Position numbers and translations under genes: made by a program
Shown here: piece after piece, positions 42,311 to 51,168 of the stretch
Layout: each line of letters opens with the position of its first letter
Numbering within the stretch: position 1 is the stretch's first letter
Notes under the pieces: generated by a model
Databases searched by the model: none
Seen by the model: the letters and a program-made list of their open reading frames with translations, nothing else
Told to the model about the DNA's origin: nothing
NCBI RefSeq assembly: GCF_046736075.1
Contig: NZ_CP177163.1
Span: 2,604,001 to 2,668,000 of the forward strand
Direction of reading: 5' to 3'
Source: Stenotrophomonas sp046736075
GTDB lineage: Bacteria > Pseudomonadota > Gammaproteobacteria > Xanthomonadales > Xanthomonadaceae
Length of the DNA stretch: 64,000 nucleotides

Positions 42311-43402
42311 TTACTCCAGCAGCCGCGCCCAGCCCTGCATGCCGTCCAGGCGGGCCAGCACCAGCTTGATGCAGACCAGCAGCGGCACCGCCAGCAGCAG
42401 CCCGACCATGCCCCACAGCCAGCCGAACACCATCAGCGCCAGGATCAGGATCAGCGGCGAGATCGCCATGCGCCGGCCCAGCACGATCGGCGTGACCACC
42501 TGGCCTTCGACGGTGTGCAGGGCCAGGTAGCCGGCGGCCGGCAGCAGGGCGTGGAACGGATCACTGAACTCCACAAAGCCCATCAACAGCATCAGTGCCA
42601 CGCCGATGAGCGGGCCCACGTACGGGGCGAAGTTCAGCAGCGCCGCCACCGTGCCCCACAGCAGGGCCTCCTGCAGGCTGATCCCGAGCAGCAGCAGCAC
42701 GCCGGAGAACACCAGTCCCACCAGCGTGTTGATCACGGTGATGGTCAGTACATAGCGCGACACCTCGCGCTCGATCGACCGCAGGATGTCGGTGGTGAAC
42801 CGCTGCTGCTGGCGGTTGGGGAACAGTGCGATGGCATGCTTCTGCAGGCTCTGCCCGTAGATCATGAAGAACAGCGTCAGCAGCACCACGGCCAGTACCG
42901 AGGCGGCCAGGCGCGGTGCCCGGGTAAGCACTCTGTAGGGATCGTCCAGCTGGGTGCGCACCACCTGCACCCGGCGGTTGCCTTCGCCGCCGGCCACACG
43001 CGCGAAGTTCTCCGCCGCCTGGTTGGCCTGCTGCACCGGCTTGGTCAGGTCCTGCACCTGGCGGGCCACCTTGCGCAGCTGCTGGGGGGCTTCCTGCGCC
43101 CATTCCATCGCCGGGCCCACCAGCTGCACGCCCAGCGCGGCCGCACCGCTCAGGCCCACCCCCAGCACCAGCACCGCGCCGAGGAAGCGTGGAATCCAGA
43201 TCTTCTGCAGCAGGCGCAGGATCGGGTTGCCGACGAGCGCGAAGAACATCGCCAGCAGCACCGGCAGGATCACCTCCTGCGCTGCCCACAAGGTGAAAGC
43301 GACCGCCAGCGTGGCCAGGACCACCAGCGACATCGGTGCGCGCGGCCGGGGCGGTGGTGGTGCGGCAGCCGCATCGGGCGAAGAGGGGGCAGGGACGCTC
43401 AT
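42311..43402 (-). CDS. AI-2E family transporter (PerM/TqsA-like)
   Basis: This 363-residue inner-membrane protein has about eight helices with the long soluble stretch after TM3 (about 95-160) typical of the AI-2E exporter/PerM family. VINTLVGLVFSGVLLLLGIS and NFAPYVGPLIGVALMLLMG are diagnostic. The first 25 residues are Pro/Ala-rich. Family members export diverse small molecules or act as Na+/H+ antiporters. Confidence 0.88.
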   Translation of the reverse strand: MSVPAPSSPDAAAAPPPPRPRAPMSLVVLATLAVAFTLWAAQEVILPVLLAMFFALVGNPILRLLQKIWIPRFLGAVLVLGVGLSGAAALGVQLVGPAMEWAQEAPQQLRKVARQVQDLTKPVQQANQAAENFARVAGGEGNRRVQVVRTQLDDPYRVLTRAPRLAASVLAVVLLTLFFMIYGQSLQKHAIALFPNRQQQRFTTDILRSIEREVSRYVLTITVINTLVGLVFSGVLLLLGISLQEALLWGTVAALLNFAPYVGPLIGVALMLLMGFVEFSDPFHALLPAAGYLALHTVEGQVVTPIVLGRRMAISPLILILALMVFGWLWGMVGLLLAVPLLVCIKLVLARLDGMQGWARLLE

Positions 43403-43519
43403 GCAGGTCGCAGGCAGGAAAGGAGCGTCATTATTGGGCAGTGCGGGTGCGCGCGGCGTGTTGTGCCCGTGCAGACCAGGCGAGGCCCCGCCGCGCGGTG
43501 CGGCAGGGCATGCCCGGGC

Positions 43520-43981
43520 TCAGCGCTCGGACAGATCCGTGGCGGCTTCTGCCGGCTGCGGCTGCTGGAACGGCGCGGCCGCAGGACGCGGTTGCGCCGG
43601 TGGCGGCGTTGCCTGTGGCGCTGCGGCGGCAGGTGAGGCCACCTCGTCCGCTGCCTCGTCGACCTTGTCCGCTGCCTGCTCGGCGGTATCGGCCGCTTCG
43701 CTGGCCTGCATCGAGGCGAATGCCGCCTGCGCACTGGCCATCAGGTTGGAGACAGAGCCGATCATCTGCAGCCAGCGGGCACCGTGGAACCTGGCCGTGC
43801 CCGGCTCCAGCTTGCCGGCGAGGAAACCCCCGGCCAGGCCAACGGTGATGATGCGCAACGGCGTCCACCCGGCACGCCAGACCTGGCTCAGGGTGAACCA
43901 GTTGCACTGGGTTTCATCGACCCGGATCGACACCACCTGTTCGGCGCGCTTGACGCGGCGGCGCAGGGCTTCGAAATTCAT
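43520..43981 (-). CDS. YqjK-like protein of a membrane-stress trio
   Basis: This 153-residue protein has a charged N-terminus (MNFEALRRRVKRAEQVVSIR), a weakly hydrophobic stretch near 45-60 (IITVGLAGGFLAGKL) and a Pro/Ala/Gln-rich tail (AAAPQATPPPAQPRPAAAP). It overlaps the holin-family gene by 4 bp. Position and size match yqjK in the yqjD-yqjE-yqjK arrangement; the sequence match itself is weak. Confidence 0.6.
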   Translation of the reverse strand: MNFEALRRRVKRAEQVVSIRVDETQCNWFTLSQVWRAGWTPLRIITVGLAGGFLAGKLEPGTARFHGARWLQMIGSVSNLMASAQAAFASMQASEAADTAEQAADKVDEAADEVASPAAAAPQATPPPAQPRPAAAPFQQPQPAEAATDLSER

Positions 43982-44478
43982 GGGGTGCCCTCCGCCTTGC
44001 CCACATGGGCATCGGGATCGTCGTCGGTGGGTTCGTCGTACAGCCCCAGCCGCGACAACTGGCGACGGGTGGCATGCATGCCGGTGTGGCGGAAGAAGAA
44101 CGACACCCGCCAGATCGCATAGCCGGTAACGGCCAGGCTGAGGATGGAGGTGATCAGCAGCGACTGGAACCAGGACAGGCCCCAGTGCTGCATCAGCGCA
44201 ATCAGCGTGCCGGCCAGCAGCAGCCACGCCGATGCACCGAACACGATCGCCACCCCGCTCCACGCCAAGGCCCGCCCGAACGCACTGCGCGCCAGGGCGA
44301 AATCGACCGACGCCAGGCGTCGCAGCGAGCGCAGCGTGTGCTTGGCCGAGTCGACGGTGGCGCGCCCGGCCTGACCGACCTGGCGGATGCTCTCATCCAG
44401 CGGGGGCGCGGTAGTGCCGCTGTCCGGTGGCGGGGAATCCGCACCACCGTTGGCGGCCGTGTGGGCTTGATCGCTCAC
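43978..44478 (-). CDS. phage-holin-family membrane protein (YqjE-like)
   Basis: This 166-residue protein has two central transmembrane helices (about 72-92 and 102-122) with an acidic C-terminus (YDEPTDDDPDAH), the layout of the Phage_holin_3_6/YqjE family. Despite the name these are chromosomal envelope proteins; no phage genes are near. It is coupled to the genes on both sides. Confidence 0.75.
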   Translation of the reverse strand: MSDQAHTAANGGADSPPPDSGTTAPPLDESIRQVGQAGRATVDSAKHTLRSLRRLASVDFALARSAFGRALAWSGVAIVFGASAWLLLAGTLIALMQHWGLSWFQSLLITSILSLAVTGYAIWRVSFFFRHTGMHATRRQLSRLGLYDEPTDDDPDAHVGKAEGTP

Positions 44479-44486
44479 GCCGACGC

Positions 44487-44852
44487 TTACTTGTCGCCGC
44501 CGCTGCGGGCCAGCTTGGCGATGATCCAGCCGGCCGCGAAGGCCACGCCGAAGGACGCCAGCGGACGTTCACGGATCAGTTCGGCAGCGCTGTCGACCAG
44601 GTCCTTGCCCTTGTCCATCAGCGCATCGACCTGTTCCTTGGCAGCGGCACCGCCGAATTCGGCGGCGGCCAGGCCCGACAGCGCCGTGTCGGACAGCTCG
44701 GCCTTGACGTTGGCCTTGCCGATGCGGAGTTCGTCGGTGGCAGCACCGGTGGCGCCCTTGATCGCGCCGCCTGCGGCACTGGCCGCCGACTTCAGGTGCG
44801 AACCGGCTTCACCCAGGTGTTCCTTCAGGTTCTCGGTATTGGTGGGGCTCAT
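44487..44852 (-). CDS. DUF883 family protein (ElaB/YqjD-like)
   Basis: This 121-residue protein has a long amphipathic helical region (LKEHLGEAGSHLKSAASAAG onward) and a C-terminal anchor RPLASFGVAFAAGWIIAKLA, as in ribosome-associated YqjD/ElaB proteins. It is the first gene of the trio and starts at 44852 after GGAGATACACG. These proteins bind inactive ribosomes at the membrane in stationary phase. Confidence 0.82.
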   Translation of the reverse strand: MSPTNTENLKEHLGEAGSHLKSAASAAGGAIKGATGAATDELRIGKANVKAELSDTALSGLAAAEFGGAAAKEQVDALMDKGKDLVDSAAELIRERPLASFGVAFAAGWIIAKLARSGGDK

Positions 44853-44965
44853 CGTGTATCTCCTGTATGCGATGGGGGATGGTGACCGCGGACGAACCGG
44901 ACGGCGAGGAACACAAGGTAATAGCACCGCGCGGGTGTAAGGGGCGTTACGGCATCCTGAGCCGT

Positions 44966-46393
44966 TCAGCGCATCACCAGCTCGCCGCGCACGTTGCCGC
45001 GCACGATGCGCAGCACCAGCTGCTGCGGCCGGTTCTGGAAATTGGCGCGCCAGCTGGCCAGGTCGGCGAATTCGCCCACGGTGGCCTCGGTGATCACATC
45101 GCCCTGCTGCAGCCCGGCGGCAGCGGCGCGGCTGCCGCGCTTGACCTCGCTGACCAGCACACCGCTGACGCCGGCCTGGCGCAGCGTTTCGGGCAGGTCA
45201 ACGAAGGTGGCACCGCCCAGGCGCGGGTCCAGGGTGTCGCCCGCGACCGCGCGCGCCTGTTCCTTCAGCGCCACCTTGAGCTGCAGCGGCTTGCCGTCGC
45301 GGCGCAGATCCAGAGTAAGGGTGCTGCCCACCGGCTGCAGCCCTTCCACGTTGTGCAGCGCCTGCGCGCTGTCCACGCGCTGGCCGTTGGCGGCCACCAC
45401 CACATCGCCCGGCTTGAGGCCGGCGGCAGCCGCGCCGGACCCGGCCAGCACGCGGGTCACCAGCGCGCCGCGGACTTCGGTCAGCCCCAGCCCCTGGGCG
45501 ATCTGCGGGGTCAGGTTCTGCGCTTCGATGCCGAGCGTGCCGCGCACCACCACGCCGTGCTTGACCAGCTGGTCCACCACGTCGCGCGCCAGGTTGGAGG
45601 GAATGGCCAGGCCCAGCCCGATGTTGCCGGCCATGCTGCCCTGCGGGTTGAAGCTGGCGGTGTTGATGCCCACCAGCTGGCCCTGCAGGTTGACCAGCGC
45701 GCCGCCCGAGTTGCCCGGGTTGATCGACGCGTCGGTCTGGATGAAGTTCTGGTAGCCCAGCCCGCGGATGCCGCTGCGGCCCACCGCCGAGACGATGCCG
45801 GAGGTGACGGTCTGGCTGAAGCCGAACGGGTTGCCGATGGCCACCACGAAGTCGCCCACGCGCAGCTGGTCGCTGTTGCCCAGCGGCAGGGCGGTGAGCT
45901 TGTCGGCCGGAATGCGGATCAGTGCCACGTCGGTATCACGGTCCGAACCGATGAACTCGGCCTTGACCGTGCGCCCGTCGGCGAGGGTGACCTGCACGTC
46001 GTCGGCGTTGTCGATGACGTGGTGGTTGGTCAGTACCAGGCCCTCGGCGGCATCGATGATCACGCCCGAACCGAGCGATTCGTTGATGCGCTCCTGTGGC
46101 ACTTCCGGGAACAGGCGGCGGAAGAACGGATCGTTGAAGTACGGGTTGCGTACCCGCACCACCTGCTTGGTGTTGACGCTCACCACCGCCGGCATCGCCC
46201 GCTCCAGCATCGGCGCCAGCGACGGCACCGGCTGGCCGGCCACTGCCGCAGGCAGGGCAGCGGTGGCCGGAATGGCCAGCGAGGCGGGCGACGCGGCAGC
46301 GCGGTTGTCCAGCTGCGCGGTGATGGCGGTGGCGACGAATCCACCGAATGCGGCGGCGAGGGCAAGGGTCAGCAGGGTCGGGATCGGTCGCAT
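44966..46393 (-). CDS. Do-family periplasmic serine protease (DegQ/DegP-like)
   Basis: This 475-residue protein has a signal peptide (LLTLALAAAFGGFVATAITA), a trypsin-like domain with the triad H125 (LTNHHVIDNADD), D155 (RDTDVALIRI) and S229 (INPGNSGGALVN), and two PDZ domains (about 275-365 and 385-470). The Q-loop linker is shorter than in E. coli DegP, so DegQ-like is the better label. It degrades misfolded envelope proteins. Confidence 0.93.
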   Translation of the reverse strand: MRPIPTLLTLALAAAFGGFVATAITAQLDNRAAASPASLAIPATAALPAAVAGQPVPSLAPMLERAMPAVVSVNTKQVVRVRNPYFNDPFFRRLFPEVPQERINESLGSGVIIDAAEGLVLTNHHVIDNADDVQVTLADGRTVKAEFIGSDRDTDVALIRIPADKLTALPLGNSDQLRVGDFVVAIGNPFGFSQTVTSGIVSAVGRSGIRGLGYQNFIQTDASINPGNSGGALVNLQGQLVGINTASFNPQGSMAGNIGLGLAIPSNLARDVVDQLVKHGVVVRGTLGIEAQNLTPQIAQGLGLTEVRGALVTRVLAGSGAAAAGLKPGDVVVAANGQRVDSAQALHNVEGLQPVGSTLTLDLRRDGKPLQLKVALKEQARAVAGDTLDPRLGGATFVDLPETLRQAGVSGVLVSEVKRGSRAAAAGLQQGDVITEATVGEFADLASWRANFQNRPQQLVLRIVRGNVRGELVMR

Positions 46394-47070
46394 GGTCCGG
46401 CGGTTCCGTAACGAGGGTGCAGGGCGGGAAAGCAGCTATACGGTAGTGCAAGCTGAATGAGTGTGTCCGTTCGCGGCTAAACGCGCCATGAAAAAACGCG
46501 CGCCGGACGACCGTTGACACGCCCTGGTGCAGGGGTAAGCTGCCTGCAACCCAGCCGCGCGCGGGCGCGGCACTGGAAGGCCATGACCCCGACCGTGTCG
46601 ATCCGATCCGTTTCGTCGCAGCCCGTCTCCCCCTTCGCGATGCCACACGCGAACGCCGTGTCGTCGCCGTCGCATCCGCTGCCGGTCGATCGCGATCGGC
46701 ATGCGTCCACCGCATCCTCCCGACGCCCCGCAGCGGGTTGCCGACACGCCCATCGCGGTCGGTCTGGTCTTCGCAATCGGCGCAGTTGTGCAGGCAAGGG
46801 GCAACGAACCGATCGTGTGCGACGCAGAAATGCACGCCGCCTCCACCCCGTTCGACATACGAAGGAATGACCGTTGCCGCAGCGGTCGACACAAGCACGG
46901 AAGCTGTTTTCAAGCAGTTTGCTGTCCACCACCTGGTGCAGGGCCTGCCGCGCTGGCCGCTTGCCAAGCACAGATGCGGCTCACAGGCTGCGACAAGACC
47001 GTTCCACGATGGACCGCGCCGGTATAGCATCGCCAGCGATTTAACTGACCAGGCCCCTTAGGAGGCAATC
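46394..47070 (+). other. 677-bp intergenic region with a sigma-70-like promoter and no supported gene
   Basis: Frames on both strands are open but Arg/Ser/His-rich, without ribosome-binding sites or domains. TTGACA (46514-46519) with TAAGCT 16 bp later is a good plus-strand promoter. A second -10-like element (TATAGC, near 47022) lies close to the histone-like gene. A transcript from the first promoter would carry a leader of about 500 nt, or could be a separate small RNA. Confidence 0.45.
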
Positions 47071-48012
47071 ATGAGCAACGGTAATGGTGTGACCGCGACC
47101 CTGTCGCAGGGCGTCGAAGAAGTGAAAGAAGTGGCCGGCAAAGTGGGCGAGACCATCGCCACCACCGCTGAAGACGCCGTGGCGTCGGTGAAGAAGACCG
47201 TCAAGCGCGCCCGCAAGGCCGCGACCACCCAGGTCGCCAAGGTCAAGAAGGCCGTCAAGAAGGCCGAGAAGACCGTCGCCAAGAAGGCCGACAAGGCTGC
47301 CAAGTCGGTCGGCAAGACCCTGGCCACCGCCAAGAAGAAGCTGGAAACCGCCAAGAGCAACGCCAAGGCCGAGGCCGCCGCGCTGAAGAAGCAGGTTGCC
47401 AAGAAGAAGGCCGCCGCTGAAAAGGCCGTGACCAAGACCACCAAGGCTGCCGGCAAGAAGGCCACCACCGCCAAGAAGGCTGTGACCAAGAAGGCCGCCG
47501 CTGCCAAGAAGACCGTGACCAAGAAGGTCGCCACCGCCAAGAAGGCTGTCGCCAAGAAGACCGCGACCGCCAAGAAGGTGGCCGGCAAGAAGACTGTCGC
47601 CGCCAAGAAGGCCGTGACCAAGAAGGTCGCCACCGCCAAGAAGGCCGTCGCCAAGAAGACCGCGGCCGCCAAGAAGGTTGTCGGCAAGAAGACCGCCGCT
47701 GCCAAGAAGGTCGTCGGCAAGAAGACTGCCGTTGCCAAGAAGGTTGTCGGCAAGAAGATCGCCGTTGCCAAGAAGGTCGTCGGCAAGAAGACCGCTGCGG
47801 CCAAGAAGGTCGTCGGCAAGAAGACCGCTGCGGCCAAGAAGGTCGTCGGCAAGAAGACCGCCGCCGCCAAGAAGGTTGTCGGCAAGAAGGTCGCCACCGC
47901 CAAGAAGGCCGTGACCAAGAAGACCGCTGCCCGCAAGGCCGCCCCGGCCAAGCGTGCCGGCGCTGCCAAGACCGTGGCCCGCAAGGCCCCGGCCAAGCGC
48001 GCGCGCAAGTAA
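47071..48012 (+). CDS. histone H1-like Lys/Ala-rich repeat protein (AlgP/HctB type)
   Basis: This 313-residue, extremely basic protein starts after AGGAGG. Residues 1-130 form an amphipathic Lys/Ala region (VKKTVKRARKAATTQVAKVK). Residues 131-284 are fourteen consecutive 11-residue repeats of the form xAxAKKxVxKK, and the end is Arg/Pro-rich (AAPAKRAGAAKTVARKAPAK). Proteins of this type (AlgP, HctB) bind DNA and compact the nucleoid. Codon choice is strongly biased (AAG for Lys, GCC for Ala), as in highly expressed genes. Confidence 0.88.
   Translation: MSNGNGVTATLSQGVEEVKEVAGKVGETIATTAEDAVASVKKTVKRARKAATTQVAKVKKAVKKAEKTVAKKADKAAKSVGKTLATAKKKLETAKSNAKAEAAALKKQVAKKKAAAEKAVTKTTKAAGKKATTAKKAVTKKAAAAKKTVTKKVATAKKAVAKKTATAKKVAGKKTVAAKKAVTKKVATAKKAVAKKTAAAKKVVGKKTAAAKKVVGKKTAVAKKVVGKKIAVAKKVVGKKTAAAKKVVGKKTAAAKKVVGKKTAAAKKVVGKKVATAKKAVTKKTAARKAAPAKRAGAAKTVARKAPAKRARK
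47461..47922 (+). repeat. fourteen in-frame 33-bp tandem repeats inside the histone-like gene
   Basis: Each unit encodes 11 residues of the form xAxAKKxVxKK. Copies 7-13 (47659-47889) are nearly identical and encode AKKVVGKK. Because the unit is a multiple of three, gain or loss of copies keeps the frame. Confidence 0.9.
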
Positions 48013-48132
48013 GTCTTACGTGCCGTTCCCGCCTGCGGGCGGGAGCGGCATGGCGGCCAGGTGGCCGACCGCCACCGATGCCGCACTCACCTGGCGCCTG
48101 CTACGGTGAGGCTCCCAAGCGAGGGAGTTTTC

Positions 48133-48831
<699 letters not shown>

Positions 48832-48855
48832 TCCCGGCGCCCTGCGCTGTCCCGC

Positions 48856-49215
48856 TTACCCGCCCAGTTCCACCACCGGCACGAAACCGCCGTAGATCAT
48901 CCGCTTGCCGTCGAACGGCATCGGATTGTGTGCCGGGTCCATGCGCGGGTCTTCCATCATCTTCTGCATGCCCGCATCGCGCGTTGCCTTGTCCGGCCAC
49001 TCGATCCACGAGAACAGCACCGTCTCATCCGCCTTGGCCTCCACCGCGCGGTAGAAGTCGGTCTGCTTGCCATGCGGCACGTCGTCGCCCCAGCACTCCA
49101 CCACGCGGGTGGCGCCATGCTCGATGCAGATCGCATCGCCCATGCGGGCATGAGCCAGGAACGCCTCCTTGTTGGCGGTGGGCACGGCAAGCACGAAACC
49201 ATCGATGTAAGACAT
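48856..49215 (-). CDS. DUF1428 family protein
   Basis: This 119-residue protein has a ferredoxin-like alpha/beta-barrel fold of the DUF1428 type: MSYIDGFVLAVPTANKEAFL at the start, then VVECWGDDVPHGKQTDF, FSWIEWPDKATRDAG and the closing MPFDGKRMIYGGFVPVVE. GGAGG precedes ATG 49215. Its biochemical role is unknown. Confidence 0.9.
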   Translation of the reverse strand: MSYIDGFVLAVPTANKEAFLAHARMGDAICIEHGATRVVECWGDDVPHGKQTDFYRAVEAKADETVLFSWIEWPDKATRDAGMQKMMEDPRMDPAHNPMPFDGKRMIYGGFVPVVELGG

Positions 49216-49455
49216 GGAACACCTCCGGAAGGGGCGCGCCGGAACGGGCGCCTCGCTGATATGACGAACCACGGCACGGAAAATCGACACGCTGCACCCA
49301 TCCGACGATGGGGAATGTGATGAAAACCGCGTTTTTTTCCACAAAGCTGAAGCAATTTATCGGATGAATTGCATCTTCGCGTCAGAAAGTTGGCGCCTGT
49401 CATGGCGCGATGGCACGGTCGGGGTCTCGACGATCATGGGACGAAGGAAGGCCCG

Positions 49456-49608
49456 ATGCATGCCGAAGCAGTTGCCCCCCTTCACGCCCTGGCGCGGTTG
49501 CAGCAGGACCACCGCCTGATCCGCGTGGACACCGTGCTGGACCCGCAGACCTTCCTGGTCAAACGCTTCCAGAGTACCGAACAGGTGTCCCAGCTCGATC
49601 AGCGTTGA
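49456..49608 (+). pseudogene. truncated 5' end of a vgrG-like type VI secretion gene
   Basis: These 50 codons follow an excellent ribosome-binding site (AAGGAAGG, 7 bp before ATG 49456). The product begins with a short helix (LHALARLQQDHRLIRVDTVL), then FLVKRFQSTEQVSQLDQ, which fits the opening beta-strands of VgrG spike proteins (the pattern vxxFxGxExvSxxF). It then runs straight into rhs-type sequence in another frame and stops. The rest of the VgrG (normally over 600 residues) is missing, so this is a deletion remnant. The family match is my reading, without a search. Confidence 0.6.
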
Positions 49609-49966
49609 TGTCGTACGCAACAATCTTCGTCTCCAGGGCCAGTACTTCGATGAGGAGACAGGGTTCAACTACAACCGCTACCGGTACTACGACCCGAAAC
49701 TGGGGCAGTTCATCGGCCAGGATCCGCTGACGTTGCAGGCTGGCGAGAACTTGTATGACTTCGCACCGTCTGCCATCAACTGGATGGATGCGCTGGGACT
49801 GAGCTGTGATGAAGTGCTCGACTCGGCGGCGATGATCAACCTGCAGCGGCGGCTTGCCAATATGGTGAATCAGGTCAGAGATGAGCTGCTGAACGATCCC
49901 AAGCTACTACGCCGGTACCTTGGACAATGCGACTCTTCTTTGGAACGGCGCTTCAGCGACGCGTGA
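49607..49966 (+). pseudogene. 3' fragment of an rhs gene with the start of its variable C-terminal toxin region
   Basis: Translated in the frame of 49733, the DNA encodes NLRLQGQYFDEETGFNYNRY, then RYYDPKLGQFIGQDPLTLQA, GENLYDFAPSAINWMDALGL. This is the conserved end of the Rhs core, with DALGL in place of the usual DPLGL. The variable part (SCDEVLDSAAMINLQRRLAN onward) stops at 49966. The upstream ~1000 codons of the Rhs shell are absent. It joins the vgrG remnant at about 49600. Confidence 0.75.
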
Positions 49967-50190
49967 CAGACCTTGCGGAAGGTGACAATGTCCTTTCAGT
50001 CCTACGTCCTACTCGGGGAAATGCGCCCCAAGACTACTTTGGCCCAGGTGGGCTTGGCTACGAGATAACCGGATCAAGTCCGTCTTCAATTTGGTCTCAC
50101 AGTCAGCGCGACGGGGTGGATGTAGTCGTGACGTATGACAATTCCCGGAAACGTTGGCTACAACTGGACTGGTGGGGGAAAGGGTGGTTG
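49927..50190 (+). pseudogene. continuation of the Rhs-linked toxin-like region in another frame
   Basis: A second frame takes over with LQRRVTDLAEGDNVLSVLRP, then FGPGGLGYEITGSSPSSIW and VDVVVTYDNSRKRWLQLDWW. It has no plausible start codon context, so it looks like the rest of the toxin domain separated by a frameshift near 49930-49966. The frame stays open to 50325 but would then overlap the next gene. GC content is well below the flanks. Toxin type not recognised. Confidence 0.45.
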
Positions 50191-50897
50191 ATGATCTTGC
50201 GTCTGTCTACGCACTGGCCGGTCCGAGCGAAGGTGCATCCCGTGAACTCCGGGAAGCAACGTTTGATCGGTTGCGGTTCGATCGCCTGCTTTTTGGCCCG
50301 GGAACTCCGGAGGGCGGCCTCGTAACGGTATCGCGGTGCAGCTTCACCAAGTGCAAGGTTGATGGCAGCTTTCGGATCGCACACGGCGTCCAGATGGATG
50401 ACGTGCTGTTCGACGACATGCGCTCGCCAGACGCGATGATCATCAACACACAGACGGTACTGAGGCGCATTGTCATCAGCGGTGGCAAGAACGCATCAAG
50501 CCTTTGGGTAAAGCCGAGTGAGACTGAACGGTCACGGCCGGCGCTGGATGCATGGCTGGAAACTGCACCTCAGAACGAATTGGCCTTGGATTTTTCCAAT
50601 CTGCAATCGCATGCAGAGGTCGTCGGACTTCCTCTGTCCAGGCTGAGGTGGAATCCAGAGTGTCACGTCCCGCTGACTCTTGACTGGGTATCGGATCCCA
50701 CATGGACCAATCTCGGCTTGACTCCCAATGGTTTCTGGGAGCGACGAGTTCTTCGCCTGAAGGATTTCGGATGTACCGAGGGCGTGTTTACCCTTCCTGA
50801 CAGTTCCAGCAAGCTTCATAAGGCTGCCATGACAGAGCTCGGTGAGATGCAGGCCGCTGGGTTTGTAAAACCACCTTGGGGGGGTATCGGCGGCTAA
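50184..50897 (+). CDS. probable immunity protein of the Rhs toxin remnant
   Basis: About 237 residues, in a frame open from TTG 50154, with GTG 50172 and 50184 as alternatives; no start has a clean ribosome-binding site. The early part has short repeats like those of beta-helix or pentapeptide proteins (ATFDRLRFDRLLF, CSFTKCKVDGSF, VQMDDVLFDDM), followed by a mixed alpha/beta region. Position directly behind an Rhs C-terminal tip is that of cognate immunity genes. Low GC supports acquisition together with the tip. Confidence 0.55.
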   Translation: MVDDLASVYALAGPSEGASRELREATFDRLRFDRLLFGPGTPEGGLVTVSRCSFTKCKVDGSFRIAHGVQMDDVLFDDMRSPDAMIINTQTVLRRIVISGGKNASSLWVKPSETERSRPALDAWLETAPQNELALDFSNLQSHAEVVGLPLSRLRWNPECHVPLTLDWVSDPTWTNLGLTPNGFWERRVLRLKDFGCTEGVFTLPDSSSKLHKAAMTELGEMQAAGFVKPPWGGIGG

Positions 50898-51168
50898 CGC
50901 TGATTGCTGGCTGTTTCACTGCAAAGCTGGTGGCCTTCCATCGAAAAGAACGTGCAGCCCTACGCCAGCCTCCCCGGCCGTGCAAGACGATCTTGGGACT
51001 CGAACGCACCTGCGCAGGCGCGCGTGTGCCAGAGTCAGCCTGAACCTCCGCAAAAAATTCACGGTTCGCACAACGGCTGCTTTCAGGGCGCGTTCGGGCG
51101 AATAACGGAGAATTTACATTTCCAAGGCGGCACGCAGTGCGCCGCTGCAAGAACAGAGGTGTACCCCC
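50898..51168 (+). other. upstream region of the Ax21-family gene
   Basis: 271 bp without a supported gene. It is moderately AT-rich near 51100-51120 (GGAGAATTTACATTT), which is where a promoter for the next gene would lie. No clear -35/-10 pair stands out. Confidence 0.4.

Noticed and set aside
43978..44478. Prophage remnant suggested by a holin-family protein
   Set aside because: The protein is the chromosomal YqjE type in a conserved trio; no other phage gene is nearby.
46436..47061. Several open frames on both strands between the protease and the histone-like gene
   Set aside because: All are rich in Arg, Ser and His, overlap each other, lack ribosome-binding sites and show no domain.
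49369..49455. Upstream extension of the vgrG-like fragment to 49369
   Set aside because: The frame is open, but the ATG at 49456 has a very good ribosome-binding site and begins the family-like sequence.
50191..50325. Continuation of the second toxin-like frame to 50325
   Set aside because: It would overlap the probable immunity gene by about 140 bp, and its translation loses any protein-like pattern there.
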